Positions 24,341 through 32,989 of a stretch of 64,000 nt of DNA are shown here, piece after piece (within the stretch, counting starts at the first letter, position 1; every line of letters starts with the position of its first letter). The stretch comes from Opitutia bacterium. Lineage in GTDB: Bacteria > Verrucomicrobiota > Verrucomicrobiia > Opitutales > Seribacteraceae. The stretch covers positions 1 through 64,000 of the forward strand of contig PBLJ01000043.1 of NCBI GenBank assembly GCA_002721705.1. Direction: 5' to 3'. A program made the translations under genes and the position numbers. The notes under the pieces are model-generated. The model saw nothing but the letters and a program-made list of their open reading frames with translations. It had not been told where the DNA came from and ran no database searches.

Positions 24341-26122
24341 GTGGACTTGGATGGGTTTTGCGAAGAAGTTGTCCAAGTGAAAGGTCAAAGACCCGAGAGG
24401 CAGGCGCGAAAGCCTTCCGACAAGACGTCGATAGAAGAACCTACAGGTCTTATTCTTCTGTTTGCATCGATCATGATAGCTCTGGTGGCTTCCTTGGTCT
24501 GGATTACCTACAGCGCCCGAACTTCTTCCAGTCCGGACCCTGATCGAGAGGTTGCGAGGGCTGGCAATGAGCCGCGCGAAGCCCGCAATCGCGCAAAGAA
24601 GGAGAAATCCATCTTGAAACGGGACGAGTCCAACGCTTCGCAACATGAGAGTCCTTCGGGTAGGGAACCGCTTCCCCAAGAGTTGCTGGACGCCTTGCTC
24701 GACAATAGTTTTAGGTTCCGCGACATCGTGGTGCGATTTTCCTCGGACGAGTCCTTGAGGGATTTCGCCGCCAAGGCGGGTGAAAGAGGATTGTCTATTG
24801 AGAAGGACTTGGCTCGTCTGGGTTTGTTGCGGGTGCGTTTGGACAGTGGCCGTCAAGCCCGCGAATTATTTGAATTACTCCCCGAAGACAGCGAACCCGA
24901 GCCCAATTTTCCGGTGCTCGTTCCCGAGTTGCCCGAGACGGAAAACGTTCGTGGCATCGCCTCCTTCGGCAGGGGTGCCACGGCGTGGCTGGATGCTCCC
25001 GAGGATCGTTCTTCCTGGGGGGCGGGCGTGGTCGTGGCGGTGCTCGACACGGGAGTCGATTTTTCCCATCCCTCTCTCGCTGGAATACAAGGCACCTCCA
25101 TCGATTTGGTGGAGGGCGAAGCGCCGGATGATTCCTATTTCGGCCACGGCACGGCGGTGGCATCGATCATTGCGGGCGACCCCGATGCCGTGGGAGGGTT
25201 GGCTCCGAAAGCCGAAATTCTCAGTTTCCGAGTTCTCGACGGAGAGGGGGTGGGGAATGCCTACGTCGTGGCAAACGGTATAGTCCAAGCGGTGGACCGG
25301 GGAGCCGACGTCATAAACCTCAGCCTTGGTTCAAGTGGCCACAGCTTCGCCATGGAGAAAGCCATCGGGTATGCCGTCGAAAACAATGTCTTGGTTGTGG
25401 CTTCGGTGGGCAACGATGGTCAAAAGGGAGTTACTTTCCCGGCGCGTTTCGATGGAGTGATCGGCGTGACCGCGGTGGACAAGAAAGGAAGCCAAGCCAT
25501 TTTCGCCAATTACGGCGATGGCGTCGATATCGCGGCTCCGGGGGCTGGCGTGCATGCGGCTTGGGCGGAAGACCAACTTGTGTCCTTCAGCGGCACTTCC
25601 GCTTCCACCCCGTTCGTTACAGGCGCCTTGGCCGGCTTGATTTCCCAGAACCGGGCGATGCCCAAGGCGCAACTGGTCGAGCTGTTGTACCAGCACGCCA
25701 ACGACGATCCCATGCCGGGCGTCGATCCTTACGTCGGGAAGGGCATCCTCGACTTGGGACGCGTCTTGGGACGGGAGGAAAAAGGAATATACGACATGGC
25801 GATCACGGGCTATTACTTTGATCCCAAGTACTTCGATCGTCCGGGATCCACTCCTTTTCTCGTTTCGGTCCAAAACCAGGGTACCGAGTGGGTCGACCGC
25901 GCTACCTTGGAGATCAATTTCGGAGAAGTCAGCAAGACCTTGCATTTCTCGAACTTGGGTGTGGGAGAAGTGAAAAGCATCGAGTTGCAGCTGGAAGAAA
26001 AACATGCCAAGGATCCCGACGGCACCCGCATTCGGTCCAGTCTCGTGATCGACTCTCATCCAGACGGCGACATGAATAACAACCTGCGAATCACTCGCAT
26101 CACCTTGCCGGTGGATGATTGA
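24341..26122 (+). CDS. Membrane-anchored subtilisin-like serine protease (S8)
   Basis: The 593-residue product starts at GTG and has a signal-anchor at about 36-57 (GLILLFASIMIALVASLVWI). A propeptide-like region (115-190) follows, then the S8 domain with Asp236 (AVLDTGVDFSHPS), His269 (GHGTAVASI) and Ser420 (SGTSASTPF), all intact, plus the oxyanion Asn in SVGNDG. The C-terminal 120 residues (FLVSVQNQGTEWVDRATLEI) look like a CARDB-type beta-sandwich. It is probably tethered to the inner membrane with the protease in the periplasm. It is divergent from the MnmC-like gene with only 35 bases between. Confidence 0.9.
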   Translation: MDLDGFCEEVVQVKGQRPERQARKPSDKTSIEEPTGLILLFASIMIALVASLVWITYSARTSSSPDPDREVARAGNEPREARNRAKKEKSILKRDESNASQHESPSGREPLPQELLDALLDNSFRFRDIVVRFSSDESLRDFAAKAGERGLSIEKDLARLGLLRVRLDSGRQARELFELLPEDSEPEPNFPVLVPELPETENVRGIASFGRGATAWLDAPEDRSSWGAGVVVAVLDTGVDFSHPSLAGIQGTSIDLVEGEAPDDSYFGHGTAVASIIAGDPDAVGGLAPKAEILSFRVLDGEGVGNAYVVANGIVQAVDRGADVINLSLGSSGHSFAMEKAIGYAVENNVLVVASVGNDGQKGVTFPARFDGVIGVTAVDKKGSQAIFANYGDGVDIAAPGAGVHAAWAEDQLVSFSGTSASTPFVTGALAGLISQNRAMPKAQLVELLYQHANDDPMPGVDPYVGKGILDLGRVLGREEKGIYDMAITGYYFDPKYFDRPGSTPFLVSVQNQGTEWVDRATLEINFGEVSKTLHFSNLGVGEVKSIELQLEEKHAKDPDGTRIRSSLVIDSHPDGDMNNNLRITRITLPVDD

Positions 26123-26127
26123 GGACC

Positions 26128-26643
26128 CTAGGTTTCGAGATCGACTCTCGAAAAGGGAGTTTTCTCGGTTGCGAAGACATAGTGAGAGTCAAAGCCATCG
26201 CTGAGCAAATCCCGGGTGCTGCGATTGAGCGTGGGGTGGATGAGTTCGGGTTCGATTTCAGCCAGAGGCATCAACACGAAGTCGCGTTTCACGATGCCGG
26301 GGTGGGGGAGCAGTAGTTCCGTGCTTTCAAGCTCCAAGTCCCCGTAGAGGAGTAGGTCCAAGTCGATGGTTCTGGGGCCGTTTTCACGGACTACTTCCTT
26401 GCCTAGTTCATCTTCGATTTCCTGTAATCGCCCCAGCAAGGCGAGTGGGCTCAAGTCCGTCTTCACCTTGACCACTGCGTTGAGGAAATCGGGCTGATCG
26501 GGGAACCCGAAAGGTTTCGAACGGTAGAGTGAGGATGACTTTTCCAAGGAGGCGAAAGCCTTCATTTTACTCAAGGCTCGGCCGAAGGTTTCGCCCACCG
26601 CGCCTTGGTTGCCGCCCAGCCCTATGAATGTTTCAGCGTTCAA
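26128..26643 (-). CDS. folK: HPPK, 6-hydroxymethyl-dihydropterin pyrophosphokinase
   Basis: The 171-residue protein has the HPPK pattern: FIGLGGNQG at the start, PDFLNAVV, and the signature ENGPRTIDLDLLLYGD, then LLLPHPGIVKRDFVLMPLAEIEP. It transfers pyrophosphate from ATP to 6-hydroxymethyl-7,8-dihydropterin. It is the last gene of the folate operon and its start overlaps the end of folB by 11 bases. The gene is convergent with the subtilase (5 bases apart). Confidence 0.94.
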   Translation of the reverse strand: MNAETFIGLGGNQGAVGETFGRALSKMKAFASLEKSSSLYRSKPFGFPDQPDFLNAVVKVKTDLSPLALLGRLQEIEDELGKEVVRENGPRTIDLDLLLYGDLELESTELLLPHPGIVKRDFVLMPLAEIEPELIHPTLNRSTRDLLSDGFDSHYVFATEKTPFSRVDLET

Positions 26644-26983
26644 CCTCGACTCGGATTTCCCTCAGCCCAAGGCGACGAGTGTATCGTGGTTTATCCACGG
26701 CCAGACGAACCCCATCGACTGCGAATGCGTCCATGAGGTGATCGGCCAATTGCTCGGCGAACCGTTCGAGGGTCTTCCCTTCGTAAGCCAAGGCAAATGC
26801 CTTGACCTTTTCAATCACCTCGCGGTAGTCCACGCCCTCGCTAAGGTCGTCGTTGGCCACGACTGTTTCGAATCCGCATTCCATGGACAGGGTGACGTAA
26901 AGGTCCTGCGGCGCTTTTTGCTCTTCCTCGAGGAGGCCGATGCGAGCCATTACTTCTATTCCGTCCAAGGTGATTCTGCCCAT
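26633..26983 (-). CDS. folB: Dihydroneopterin aldolase
   Basis: The track ORF starts at 27202 inside folP. The ATG at 26983 gives 116 residues, normal for the family. GRITLDGIEVMARIGLLEEEQ is the N-terminal strand with the conserved Gly-Glu segment. SEGVDYREVIEKVKAF and TLERFAEQLADHLMD follow, with the catalytic Tyr/Glu/Lys region as in FolB. It cleaves dihydroneopterin to 6-hydroxymethyl-dihydropterin and glycolaldehyde, feeding FolK. It lies 14 bases after folP and overlaps folK by 11 bases. Confidence 0.92.
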   Translation of the reverse strand: MGRITLDGIEVMARIGLLEEEQKAPQDLYVTLSMECGFETVVANDDLSEGVDYREVIEKVKAFALAYEGKTLERFAEQLADHLMDAFAVDGVRLAVDKPRYTRRLGLREIRVEVER

Positions 26984-26997
26984 TTGTCCGATACGGT

Positions 26998-27825
26998 TCA
27001 GGTTTTCGAGGGTGGAGTCAACGCTAGCCCCACCTTGATTGCCTGGGCGGTTTCGAGGACGTCGTGGGTACGAATCACTTCCGTCCCTTGGGCAACTGCA
27101 TGGACGGCGGCTACCAGTGAACCAGGCAATCTTTCCTCGATGGCAGCTCCAGTGAGTTTTTCTATCCAGGACTTGCGCGAAGCGCCGATGAGAACTCCCC
27201 ATGCAGGATCCATCAACTGCTCGAGATTTTGCATGAGTTCCAGGTTGTGCTCCAGGGTTTTCCCGAACCCTATGCCGGGATCAATCCACACCTTGGGCAA
27301 GTTTCGTCGTTCCATGGCATCTTTCTTGGAATCGAAGAATGCTTTCACTTCCTCCACCACGTTTCCATAGCTCGGATCGTCCTGCATGTTGCGAGGATCA
27401 CCTTGGGCGTGCATCAGTACAAGCCCAGCCTGGCGTTCTTCCGCCAAGTCGAGCAATGACTCGTTTCCTCCGGATACGTCGTTGACCAAGTGGGCTCCTT
27501 CATCGAGGGCCGCCTGCTGGGTTTCACGATTGCGGCTGTCGATTGAAATCAGGAACCGATCCTTTGGCAATGCCTGCAGGATGGGCATTACGCGGCTCAA
27601 TTCCTCCTTTACTGGAACGGGTTGGCTGCCTGGGCGCGTGCTTTCTCCTCCTAGGTCTATGATTGAGGCGCCTTCCTCAATCATTCGATGAGCCCGCTCC
27701 ACCGCTTGCGCCGGGTCGAAGTAGAGACCGCCGTCACTGAACGAATCGGGTGTCGCGTTCAGAATCCCCATGATCGCGGGAAAACGGAGGTCGACCCGCA
27801 GGCCGTTGCATTGTAGATCAGGCAT
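26998..27825 (-). CDS. folP: Dihydropteroate synthase
   Basis: The 275-residue TIM-barrel enzyme has both DHPS signatures, MGILNATPDSFSDGG and IDLGGESTRPGS. Also present are LVNDVSGG, MHAQGDPRNMQ and the late GASRKSWI. It joins p-aminobenzoate to hydroxymethyl-dihydropterin pyrophosphate and is the target of sulfonamides. It overlaps the pabC end by 8 bases and is followed by folB. Both arms of the pathway meet at this enzyme, which suits its central position in the operon. Confidence 0.95.
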   Translation of the reverse strand: MPDLQCNGLRVDLRFPAIMGILNATPDSFSDGGLYFDPAQAVERAHRMIEEGASIIDLGGESTRPGSQPVPVKEELSRVMPILQALPKDRFLISIDSRNRETQQAALDEGAHLVNDVSGGNESLLDLAEERQAGLVLMHAQGDPRNMQDDPSYGNVVEEVKAFFDSKKDAMERRNLPKVWIDPGIGFGKTLEHNLELMQNLEQLMDPAWGVLIGASRKSWIEKLTGAAIEERLPGSLVAAVHAVAQGTEVIRTHDVLETAQAIKVGLALTPPSKT

Positions 27826-28615
27826 CGAGTGAGGCGAGATGAGATTGCTTGATTTTCTGGTAGGTTTCTCGGGCCGTTCCCAGAACTGTTTCCTTCCGGG
27901 AGCGCCATCCGACTTCCGGTATGCGAGCGACCCCGACCACTTCCTTGCCCGACCCCGTGGCGAGGATTTCCGTGAATTCCGGAAGGTCGGTCAAGGAGAC
28001 GGGACGACGTTCCACGGTGAAGCGTTCGCCTAGTTCCGGCAGCAATTTGGCCAAGGTGATGCCAGGTAACACCTTGGTTTCCGGAGCGACCAGAACGTCG
28101 TCCTTGACGAAAATGAGATTCGAGGTGGCTCCCTCGCCCAATTCTGCTTCCGGGGAAAGCAAAAGCGCTTCCTCACCTGCGCGTTGCAACTGGAGCACGT
28201 GCTCGTATAGTTTGTGGTCGAGTGATTTGGCCTCGGGGCTCGGGCGGACGTATGGCAGAAGCCGACCCTCGACCCATGAACCGATTGCCGGCAACGGGCG
28301 GGCTTCCAGCTGGAAGAGGTTTCCCAGCACGGACACGCGAAGAAGCTGGGGCGAGGGCAAGGTGGTTTCTTGCCGGAATGAAAGTATTTTGTCCCGTATC
28401 GCCGAAAGTGGGGAGGGAGGTTCCATGCCCAATCGCTCCAAGGAGTCCGCCAGCCGGGTTAAGTGGTCTTCGAGGAAAAGCGGCCAAGCGGGATCGCCGT
28501 CGATCCGGAGCGTAGTGTAAGCTCCGGGTATGCCCCAGGGGTTCACGCAAGGAACGGAGGCAAGCTCTTTATTCCAGGCAAGTCGTGAGGACGTTTCCGA
28601 TGAGTTCGCGGCCAT
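27818..28615 (-). CDS. pabC: Aminodeoxychorismate lyase (class IV aminotransferase fold)
   Basis: The 265-residue PLP enzyme of the class IV fold has the catalytic Lys in SLDHKLYEHVLQ and the phosphate-binding segment EGATSNLIFVKDD, followed by PGITLAKLL. Context (pabA upstream, folP downstream) favours 4-amino-4-deoxychorismate lyase, which releases p-aminobenzoate and pyruvate, over branched-chain or D-amino-acid aminotransferase. The only reasonable start, ATG 28615, lies 47 bases inside pabA, an unusually long overlap for this operon. Confidence 0.85.
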   Translation of the reverse strand: MAANSSETSSRLAWNKELASVPCVNPWGIPGAYTTLRIDGDPAWPLFLEDHLTRLADSLERLGMEPPSPLSAIRDKILSFRQETTLPSPQLLRVSVLGNLFQLEARPLPAIGSWVEGRLLPYVRPSPEAKSLDHKLYEHVLQLQRAGEEALLLSPEAELGEGATSNLIFVKDDVLVAPETKVLPGITLAKLLPELGERFTVERRPVSLTDLPEFTEILATGSGKEVVGVARIPEVGWRSRKETVLGTARETYQKIKQSHLASLDA

Positions 28616-29141
28616 GGTCGGTTAAAAAGGATTCGGGATGGTACTGAAACCCAAAGAGGCGAAGGTCAAGGTTCTCGAAGGACAGGGGGACGCGCCGATG
28701 CTGGTCCCACGCGGTCACGGTTACGCTGTCGGGCAGGCTGGGAGGAGCGATTTGCAGGGAGTGGTAACGTCCTACGTGAAAAGGCTCGGAAAGGCCCCTG
28801 TAGGCGCAGGATCCGGCTTCCAGTTTAATGGGTGTCCGGGCTCCGTGCAACACCGTGTCTTGTCGCCTGGTGCGGGCGCCTTCCTCTTCCAGGATTAATT
28901 GAAAACCCAGGCAGACGCCAATGATGGGCTTCCGACCCCGCCATTTTCGAAAGATGCTTTTCGTATCCGGATAGTCCGCGGGGCAACCGGGGCCCGGAGA
29001 GAAAGCCAGTATGCGAATCTCCTCTTCGTCGGCGATGCGGGAGGCTTCCTTGCGATCCGCCACCCTGACTTCCCCGAATTCACTCAAGAGATGCTCGAGG
29101 TTGCGAGTGAAGGAATCGCGATGATCGATGAGGAGAATCAT
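28569..29141 (-). CDS. pabA: Aminodeoxychorismate synthase, glutamine amidotransferase subunit
   Basis: The 190-residue class I amidotransferase has IDHRDSFTRNLEHLL, the oxyanion/nucleophile motif GVCLGFQ (catalytic Cys) and FQYHPESF (His-Glu). It supplies ammonia from glutamine to PabB. A second, separate TrpG is encoded at 44599-45183, so this copy is probably dedicated to folate rather than shared. Its start overlaps the pabB stop (ATGA), which favours stoichiometric synthesis of the two subunits. Confidence 0.9.
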   Translation of the reverse strand: MILLIDHRDSFTRNLEHLLSEFGEVRVADRKEASRIADEEEIRILAFSPGPGCPADYPDTKSIFRKWRGRKPIIGVCLGFQLILEEEGARTRRQDTVLHGARTPIKLEAGSCAYRGLSEPFHVGRYHSLQIAPPSLPDSVTVTAWDQHRRVPLSFENLDLRLFGFQYHPESFLTDHGRELIGNVLTTCLE

Positions 29142-30364
29142 TGCAGCGCGTCCAGCAAGGCTTGGGCCTTGATTTGGTTCTCCTTGCGTTCGTACTCGGG
29201 CGTCGAGTCAACCACGATACCTCCACCGGTTTGCGCGAAACTGCGTTCGCCGGCAGTCACGATGGCCCGAATAATGAGGTTGAGGCGAAGGTCTCCATTG
29301 TCCTCGATCGTCCCGAATGAGCCTGTGTACGGGCCCCGGAAACAGGGTTCCAGTGAGTCGATCAATTCCATCGCCCGGTATTTCGGGCAACCGGTTATGG
29401 TACCCCCAGGAAGCATGGCTCTAAGGATTTCCGGCACTTCCACGCCGGGCCGAAGTCTGCCCTCGATGGTCGAGGTAAGGTGATGCAGGTGGGAATAGGT
29501 CTCGACTTCGCGAAAGCGCATTATTTTCACCGATCCCGGAAGGCAGACGGTGGATAAATCATTACGTTCCAAGTCGACCAGCATATTGTGCTCCCTCCGT
29601 TCCTTGACGTTGTCGAGAAAGGATTCGTCCGCTTCGCGGTCCCAGGTGCCTCCTATGGGGCGGGTCACGAGATGGTCGCCTTTTTTGATGAGGACGGTTT
29701 CAGGTGAACAACTGACTATGGAGAAGTCTTCTCCGCGCAACACGAAGGATTCGGGCGAGGGGTTGATGGTTTCGAGTTGGGTGTAGGCGGTGATTGGGTC
29801 GACCCCGCCTTCGACTTCAAATCGTTGGGAAATCTTGATCTGGTAGACGTTGCCGTCCAGGATTTCCTCGCGAGCCTGCAGGAAAATCTGACGATAGGAC
29901 TCAAAGTCGAGGTTGCACCTGGGCGAGTCTCTTTGCGCGGTGGCGTCATGCCCGGAACCTTTCGTTTCCTCGTTCAAAATGGATTCGAGGGCGGCGGTTC
30001 TTTGTGCCGAATACGACTCGACCTCGATCCCTTCGGGCGTGACCCGGAGGACGGATCGCGGGCGGCCAAACCAGCCTCCCGGCAAATCCAGATCTCGCTT
30101 GGCTTGGCATTGCAACCCGGCCAACCCGGCAAGGAATTCATAGGAGAAAAACCCTACCCACCCCGAGAAGCTCAGGTCACTTGGTGAGCGCGGAGCCAGG
30201 AGTTTTTCCAAGGAATCAGAAGGGGAATCGGCGTTCAGTTCGAGGACTTCCTCGAAGTCGAGGAATGCGAGATGCGTGCCGTCCGGTTCCCGACGCAAAG
30301 CCCACGGGGCTTCCAGCACTCCCAACAGGGCAAGGAAACTTTCATTCTCGAGCTTGGTATTCAT
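29138..30364 (-). CDS. pabB: Aminodeoxychorismate synthase component I (chorismate-binding)
   Basis: The ATG at 30364 (not the track's 30769) gives 408 residues and overlaps the HAD stop (ATGA). The chorismate-binding domain is clear: GNVYQIKISQRF, SCSPETVL, EHNMLVDLERNDL, the signature PGGTITGCPKYRAMELI and TGGGIVVDSTPEYE. The position of the covalent Lys of E. coli PabB (PIKGT) reads PIGGT here (Gly238), as in lysine-less relatives. An anthranilate-type reaction therefore cannot be excluded from the motif alone. The gene context with pabA, pabC and folP strongly favours folate. Confidence 0.85.
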   Translation of the reverse strand: MNTKLENESFLALLGVLEAPWALRREPDGTHLAFLDFEEVLELNADSPSDSLEKLLAPRSPSDLSFSGWVGFFSYEFLAGLAGLQCQAKRDLDLPGGWFGRPRSVLRVTPEGIEVESYSAQRTAALESILNEETKGSGHDATAQRDSPRCNLDFESYRQIFLQAREEILDGNVYQIKISQRFEVEGGVDPITAYTQLETINPSPESFVLRGEDFSIVSCSPETVLIKKGDHLVTRPIGGTWDREADESFLDNVKERREHNMLVDLERNDLSTVCLPGSVKIMRFREVETYSHLHHLTSTIEGRLRPGVEVPEILRAMLPGGTITGCPKYRAMELIDSLEPCFRGPYTGSFGTIEDNGDLRLNLIIRAIVTAGERSFAQTGGGIVVDSTPEYERKENQIKAQALLDALQ

Positions 30365-31044
30365 GCTGCCAGTTTTTCTAGGATAGCAGGCACCTCGGGC
30401 AAGCCGCGGGCTCGCAAGCCCGACCCTTTTTGCTTGGTCAACAGGATGGCTTTCCATCCCGCGTTGCGGGCGCCGTCGGCATCCTTCGCTTGGTCGTCCC
30501 CAACGTGCAGGAATGCGGAGGACGGCAAGCCCAGCGCTTTCTCCACGGATCGAAATATGGCGGGATCCGGTTTCGCTTGTCCGAGTTCGAAGGAAACGAA
30601 GACCCGTTCGAAAAAGGCGGATACCCCCAAGTCTCGCAGGACGTTCTTCAAGCGGGTATCGTTGTTGGAAAGAACGGCCATTCGAAAACCGCGGTCTCGC
30701 AGTTCCTTGAGCGTGGATTGGGCTCCCTCGAGAAGTCGCCAACTGTCTCCACGTCCGAAAAATTCCCAAAGCTCCTCGAAGACCGAATCCAGTTCATCGA
30801 CTGGGCAGAAGCCCGCCAACGAGCCGGCCACCACGCTTTTCCAATATACTTTCGGAGCGAAGGCGGATTCTTTCTGGCTGGTTTGCGTAGCCTCGAAGGT
30901 TGCCCGGAAATTGCGCTCGATCGCCTCGGGATCGGCGGCGAGTCCACGGTCTCGCAACACCTTGGCATAGGATTCGCCGACCGATGGGTCGGGAACCATC
31001 AGCGTACCGGCGGCGTCGAAGGTGATAACTTGGATTTCAGGCAT
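30361..31044 (-). CDS. HAD-superfamily phosphatase heading the folate operon
   Basis: The ATG at 31044 is preferred to the TTG at 31086 and gives 227 residues. HAD motifs are visible: ITFDAAGTL (motif I; the second Asp of DxD is replaced by Ala, as in some HDHD3-like members), VLSNND (II), a Lys in GQAKPDPAIF (III) and HVGDDQAKDADGARNAG (IV). The cap insert lies between I and II. It hydrolyses a small phosphate ester, identity unknown. Since it overlaps pabB and leads an otherwise purely folate operon, it is a candidate dihydroneopterin monophosphate phosphatase. A general house-cleaning phosphatase is the alternative. Confidence 0.82.
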   Translation of the reverse strand: MPEIQVITFDAAGTLMVPDPSVGESYAKVLRDRGLAADPEAIERNFRATFEATQTSQKESAFAPKVYWKSVVAGSLAGFCPVDELDSVFEELWEFFGRGDSWRLLEGAQSTLKELRDRGFRMAVLSNNDTRLKNVLRDLGVSAFFERVFVSFELGQAKPDPAIFRSVEKALGLPSSAFLHVGDDQAKDADGARNAGWKAILLTKQKGSGLRARGLPEVPAILEKLAA

Positions 31045-31152
31045 GGAACTGATAAAGGTAATGTTTTCCCGTGTGGACGTTTGCAATCATTCGCGCAAGG
31101 AAAACCCTATAAACGAATATATTTTCGAACTAAACAAGCGAACTAGGAGACT

Positions 31153-32142
31153 GTGAAGAAGTTATTGGCAGGGCAGGCGTTCACCATCGGACTGGTCTGC
31201 GTGATATGCTTGGCCTATTGGTTTCCCGAGCATGGACTCGAGGGTGGATCCTTGGGTGCGGAATACACGACCTTGGCCGGGGTCGCGCTGATTTTCTTTC
31301 TGCAGGGACTGACCTTGTCGAGCGCTTCCCTGCGCAAGGGTTTCACTGCTTGGCGACTTCACCTCTTTGTACTCTTTTTCGGTTTTGTCTTTCTTCCCTT
31401 GGCCGCTTGGTTTGTCGTCGAGCGGGGTTGGGTGCCCGAACGAGTGGCGCCGGGATTGATATTTCTCGCCATTTTGCCCACCACCATATCCACGTCGGTG
31501 ATTTACAGCGCCGAGTCGAAAGGAGATGCCTCGGCTGCCACCTTTTGCGCCGTCCTCTCCAATCTGTTGGCCATTTTCGTGGTGCCGGCTTGGGCCGCTT
31601 ACTTGATTTTCCCCGGTTTGGCGGAGCATGCGCCCGGGGACGGTGACACCGCGTTTCTGACGCATTTCCTGTGGCGCTTGTTTTGGTTGATCGCCTTTCC
31701 CTTGTTCGTGGGGCTTTTTTCCCAGCGTTTTCTGCATCGCTTCGTCGCCGGAAAGGAAGGATGGGTGCGAAAGACGTGTTTCGCTTGCGTCTTGTTCATT
31801 GCTTACGCCGGTTTCTGCAAGGGGGTGGATCAACGCGGTGATTCGTTCGGGGGAGACTTTTTTCAAGAAGTGTTCTTTTGGACGTTTGCCTTTGTGTTGT
31901 TTTCCAACCTCGCCGCCGTCATGGCCCTCAGGTTTTCCCGCCTGTCTTGGCCTCTCGTGATAACGGGTTTTTTCGCGGCCACGCAAAAGTCATTGGCGGT
32001 CGGTTTGCCGATGGCATATTTGCTCTTCGGGCAAGGTAACCTGGATATACTTTTCCCGCTTATTGTCTGCCATCCTGTGCAATTATTGCTAGGAGCGGCA
32101 CTTTGTTCACGGCTTCGCTCCGCCTCGTCTCGGTCTTCATGA
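31153..32142 (+). CDS. Bile acid:sodium symporter-like transporter (SBF-like, PF13593)
   Basis: The 329-residue protein has about ten hydrophobic segments from the N-terminus on (FTIGLVCVICLAYWF, GVALIFFLQGL, FVLFFGFVFLPLAAWFVV). It also has the conserved motifs LPTTISTSVIYS and FCAVLSNLLAIFVVP of the YfeH/SBF-like branch of the bile acid/Na+ symporter superfamily. It probably imports or exports an organic anion with sodium, substrate unknown. The start is GTG with TAGGAGA close upstream. It is divergent from the HAD gene and may be transcribed with map. Confidence 0.85.
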   Translation: MKKLLAGQAFTIGLVCVICLAYWFPEHGLEGGSLGAEYTTLAGVALIFFLQGLTLSSASLRKGFTAWRLHLFVLFFGFVFLPLAAWFVVERGWVPERVAPGLIFLAILPTTISTSVIYSAESKGDASAATFCAVLSNLLAIFVVPAWAAYLIFPGLAEHAPGDGDTAFLTHFLWRLFWLIAFPLFVGLFSQRFLHRFVAGKEGWVRKTCFACVLFIAYAGFCKGVDQRGDSFGGDFFQEVFFWTFAFVLFSNLAAVMALRFSRLSWPLVITGFFAATQKSLAVGLPMAYLLFGQGNLDILFPLIVCHPVQLLLGAALCSRLRSASSRSS

Positions 32143-32193
32143 GAATAGTCTTTTTTGTTGAACCTTGGGCGGTTTCGTAGGATTGACGAACGA

Positions 32194-32979
32194 ATGGTTT
32201 GTAAAACTTACAAGCAAAAACAGAAGATGCGCGACGCTTGCAGAGCGGCGGCTACCATCTTGGACAAGCTGTGCAAAATGGTCGCCGTGGGCGTCACTAC
32301 CTACGACTTGGACCAAGAGGGTAAGCGCTTGATGGACGAATGCGAGGTCAAGAGCGCCTGCTACGGATATCGCGCAGGCTCACGCATTTTCCCGGCCCAT
32401 ACCTGCCTTTCCGTGAACGACGAAGTGGTGCACGGCATTGGCGACAAGAAAAGAGTCCTGAAGGACGGCGACGTCATATCGGTAGACGTCTGCGTTTCCA
32501 TGGATGGGCATATCGGCGACAATTGCCGCACCGTGCCGGTCGGCTTGGTTAGCCCGGAGATTGATCGTTTGTTGAAAGTGACGAAGGAGGCCATGTACCT
32601 AGGCATCGACCAGGCGATCCATGGCAATCGGGTGGGGGACGTTTCCCATGCCGTGCAGAGTTGCGTGGAAGGCGCAGGCTTTGCGGTGATCACCAATTTC
32701 GTTGGGCATGGCGTGGGCAAGTCCCTGCACGAGGAGCCGCAAATCCCCAATTACGGGAAGCCCGGCACCGGGCCCAAGTTGAAGAGGGGCTTGACGGTGG
32801 CCATCGAACCCATGGTCAACATGAAGAACAAGGACATCCGGATGGCTTCGGATGGATGGACCGCCCTGGCCATCGACGGTATGCCCTCGGCTCACTTCGA
32901 GCACACCATAATGGTCGGCAACGACCGTCCCGAGATTCTTACCATACCCGAGGGAGCCGAGGCTTCGCCGGGAGAATGA
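32194..32979 (+). CDS. map: Methionine aminopeptidase, type I
   Basis: The track starts at a TTG (32155). The ATG at 32194 aligns with the usual MAP N-terminus (KQKMRDACRAAA) and gives 261 residues. All five metal ligands are present: Asp in ISVDVCV, Asp in HIGDNCRT, His in GHGVGKSLHEEPQI, Glu in AIEPMVN and Glu in FEHTIMV. It removes the initiator Met from nascent proteins in the cytoplasm. It follows the transporter by 51 bases and precedes the exonuclease by 10 bases. Confidence 0.95.
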   Translation: MVCKTYKQKQKMRDACRAAATILDKLCKMVAVGVTTYDLDQEGKRLMDECEVKSACYGYRAGSRIFPAHTCLSVNDEVVHGIGDKKRVLKDGDVISVDVCVSMDGHIGDNCRTVPVGLVSPEIDRLLKVTKEAMYLGIDQAIHGNRVGDVSHAVQSCVEGAGFAVITNFVGHGVGKSLHEEPQIPNYGKPGTGPKLKRGLTVAIEPMVNMKNKDIRMASDGWTALAIDGMPSAHFEHTIMVGNDRPEILTIPEGAEASPGE

Positions 32980-32989
32980 GTGTACGGAC

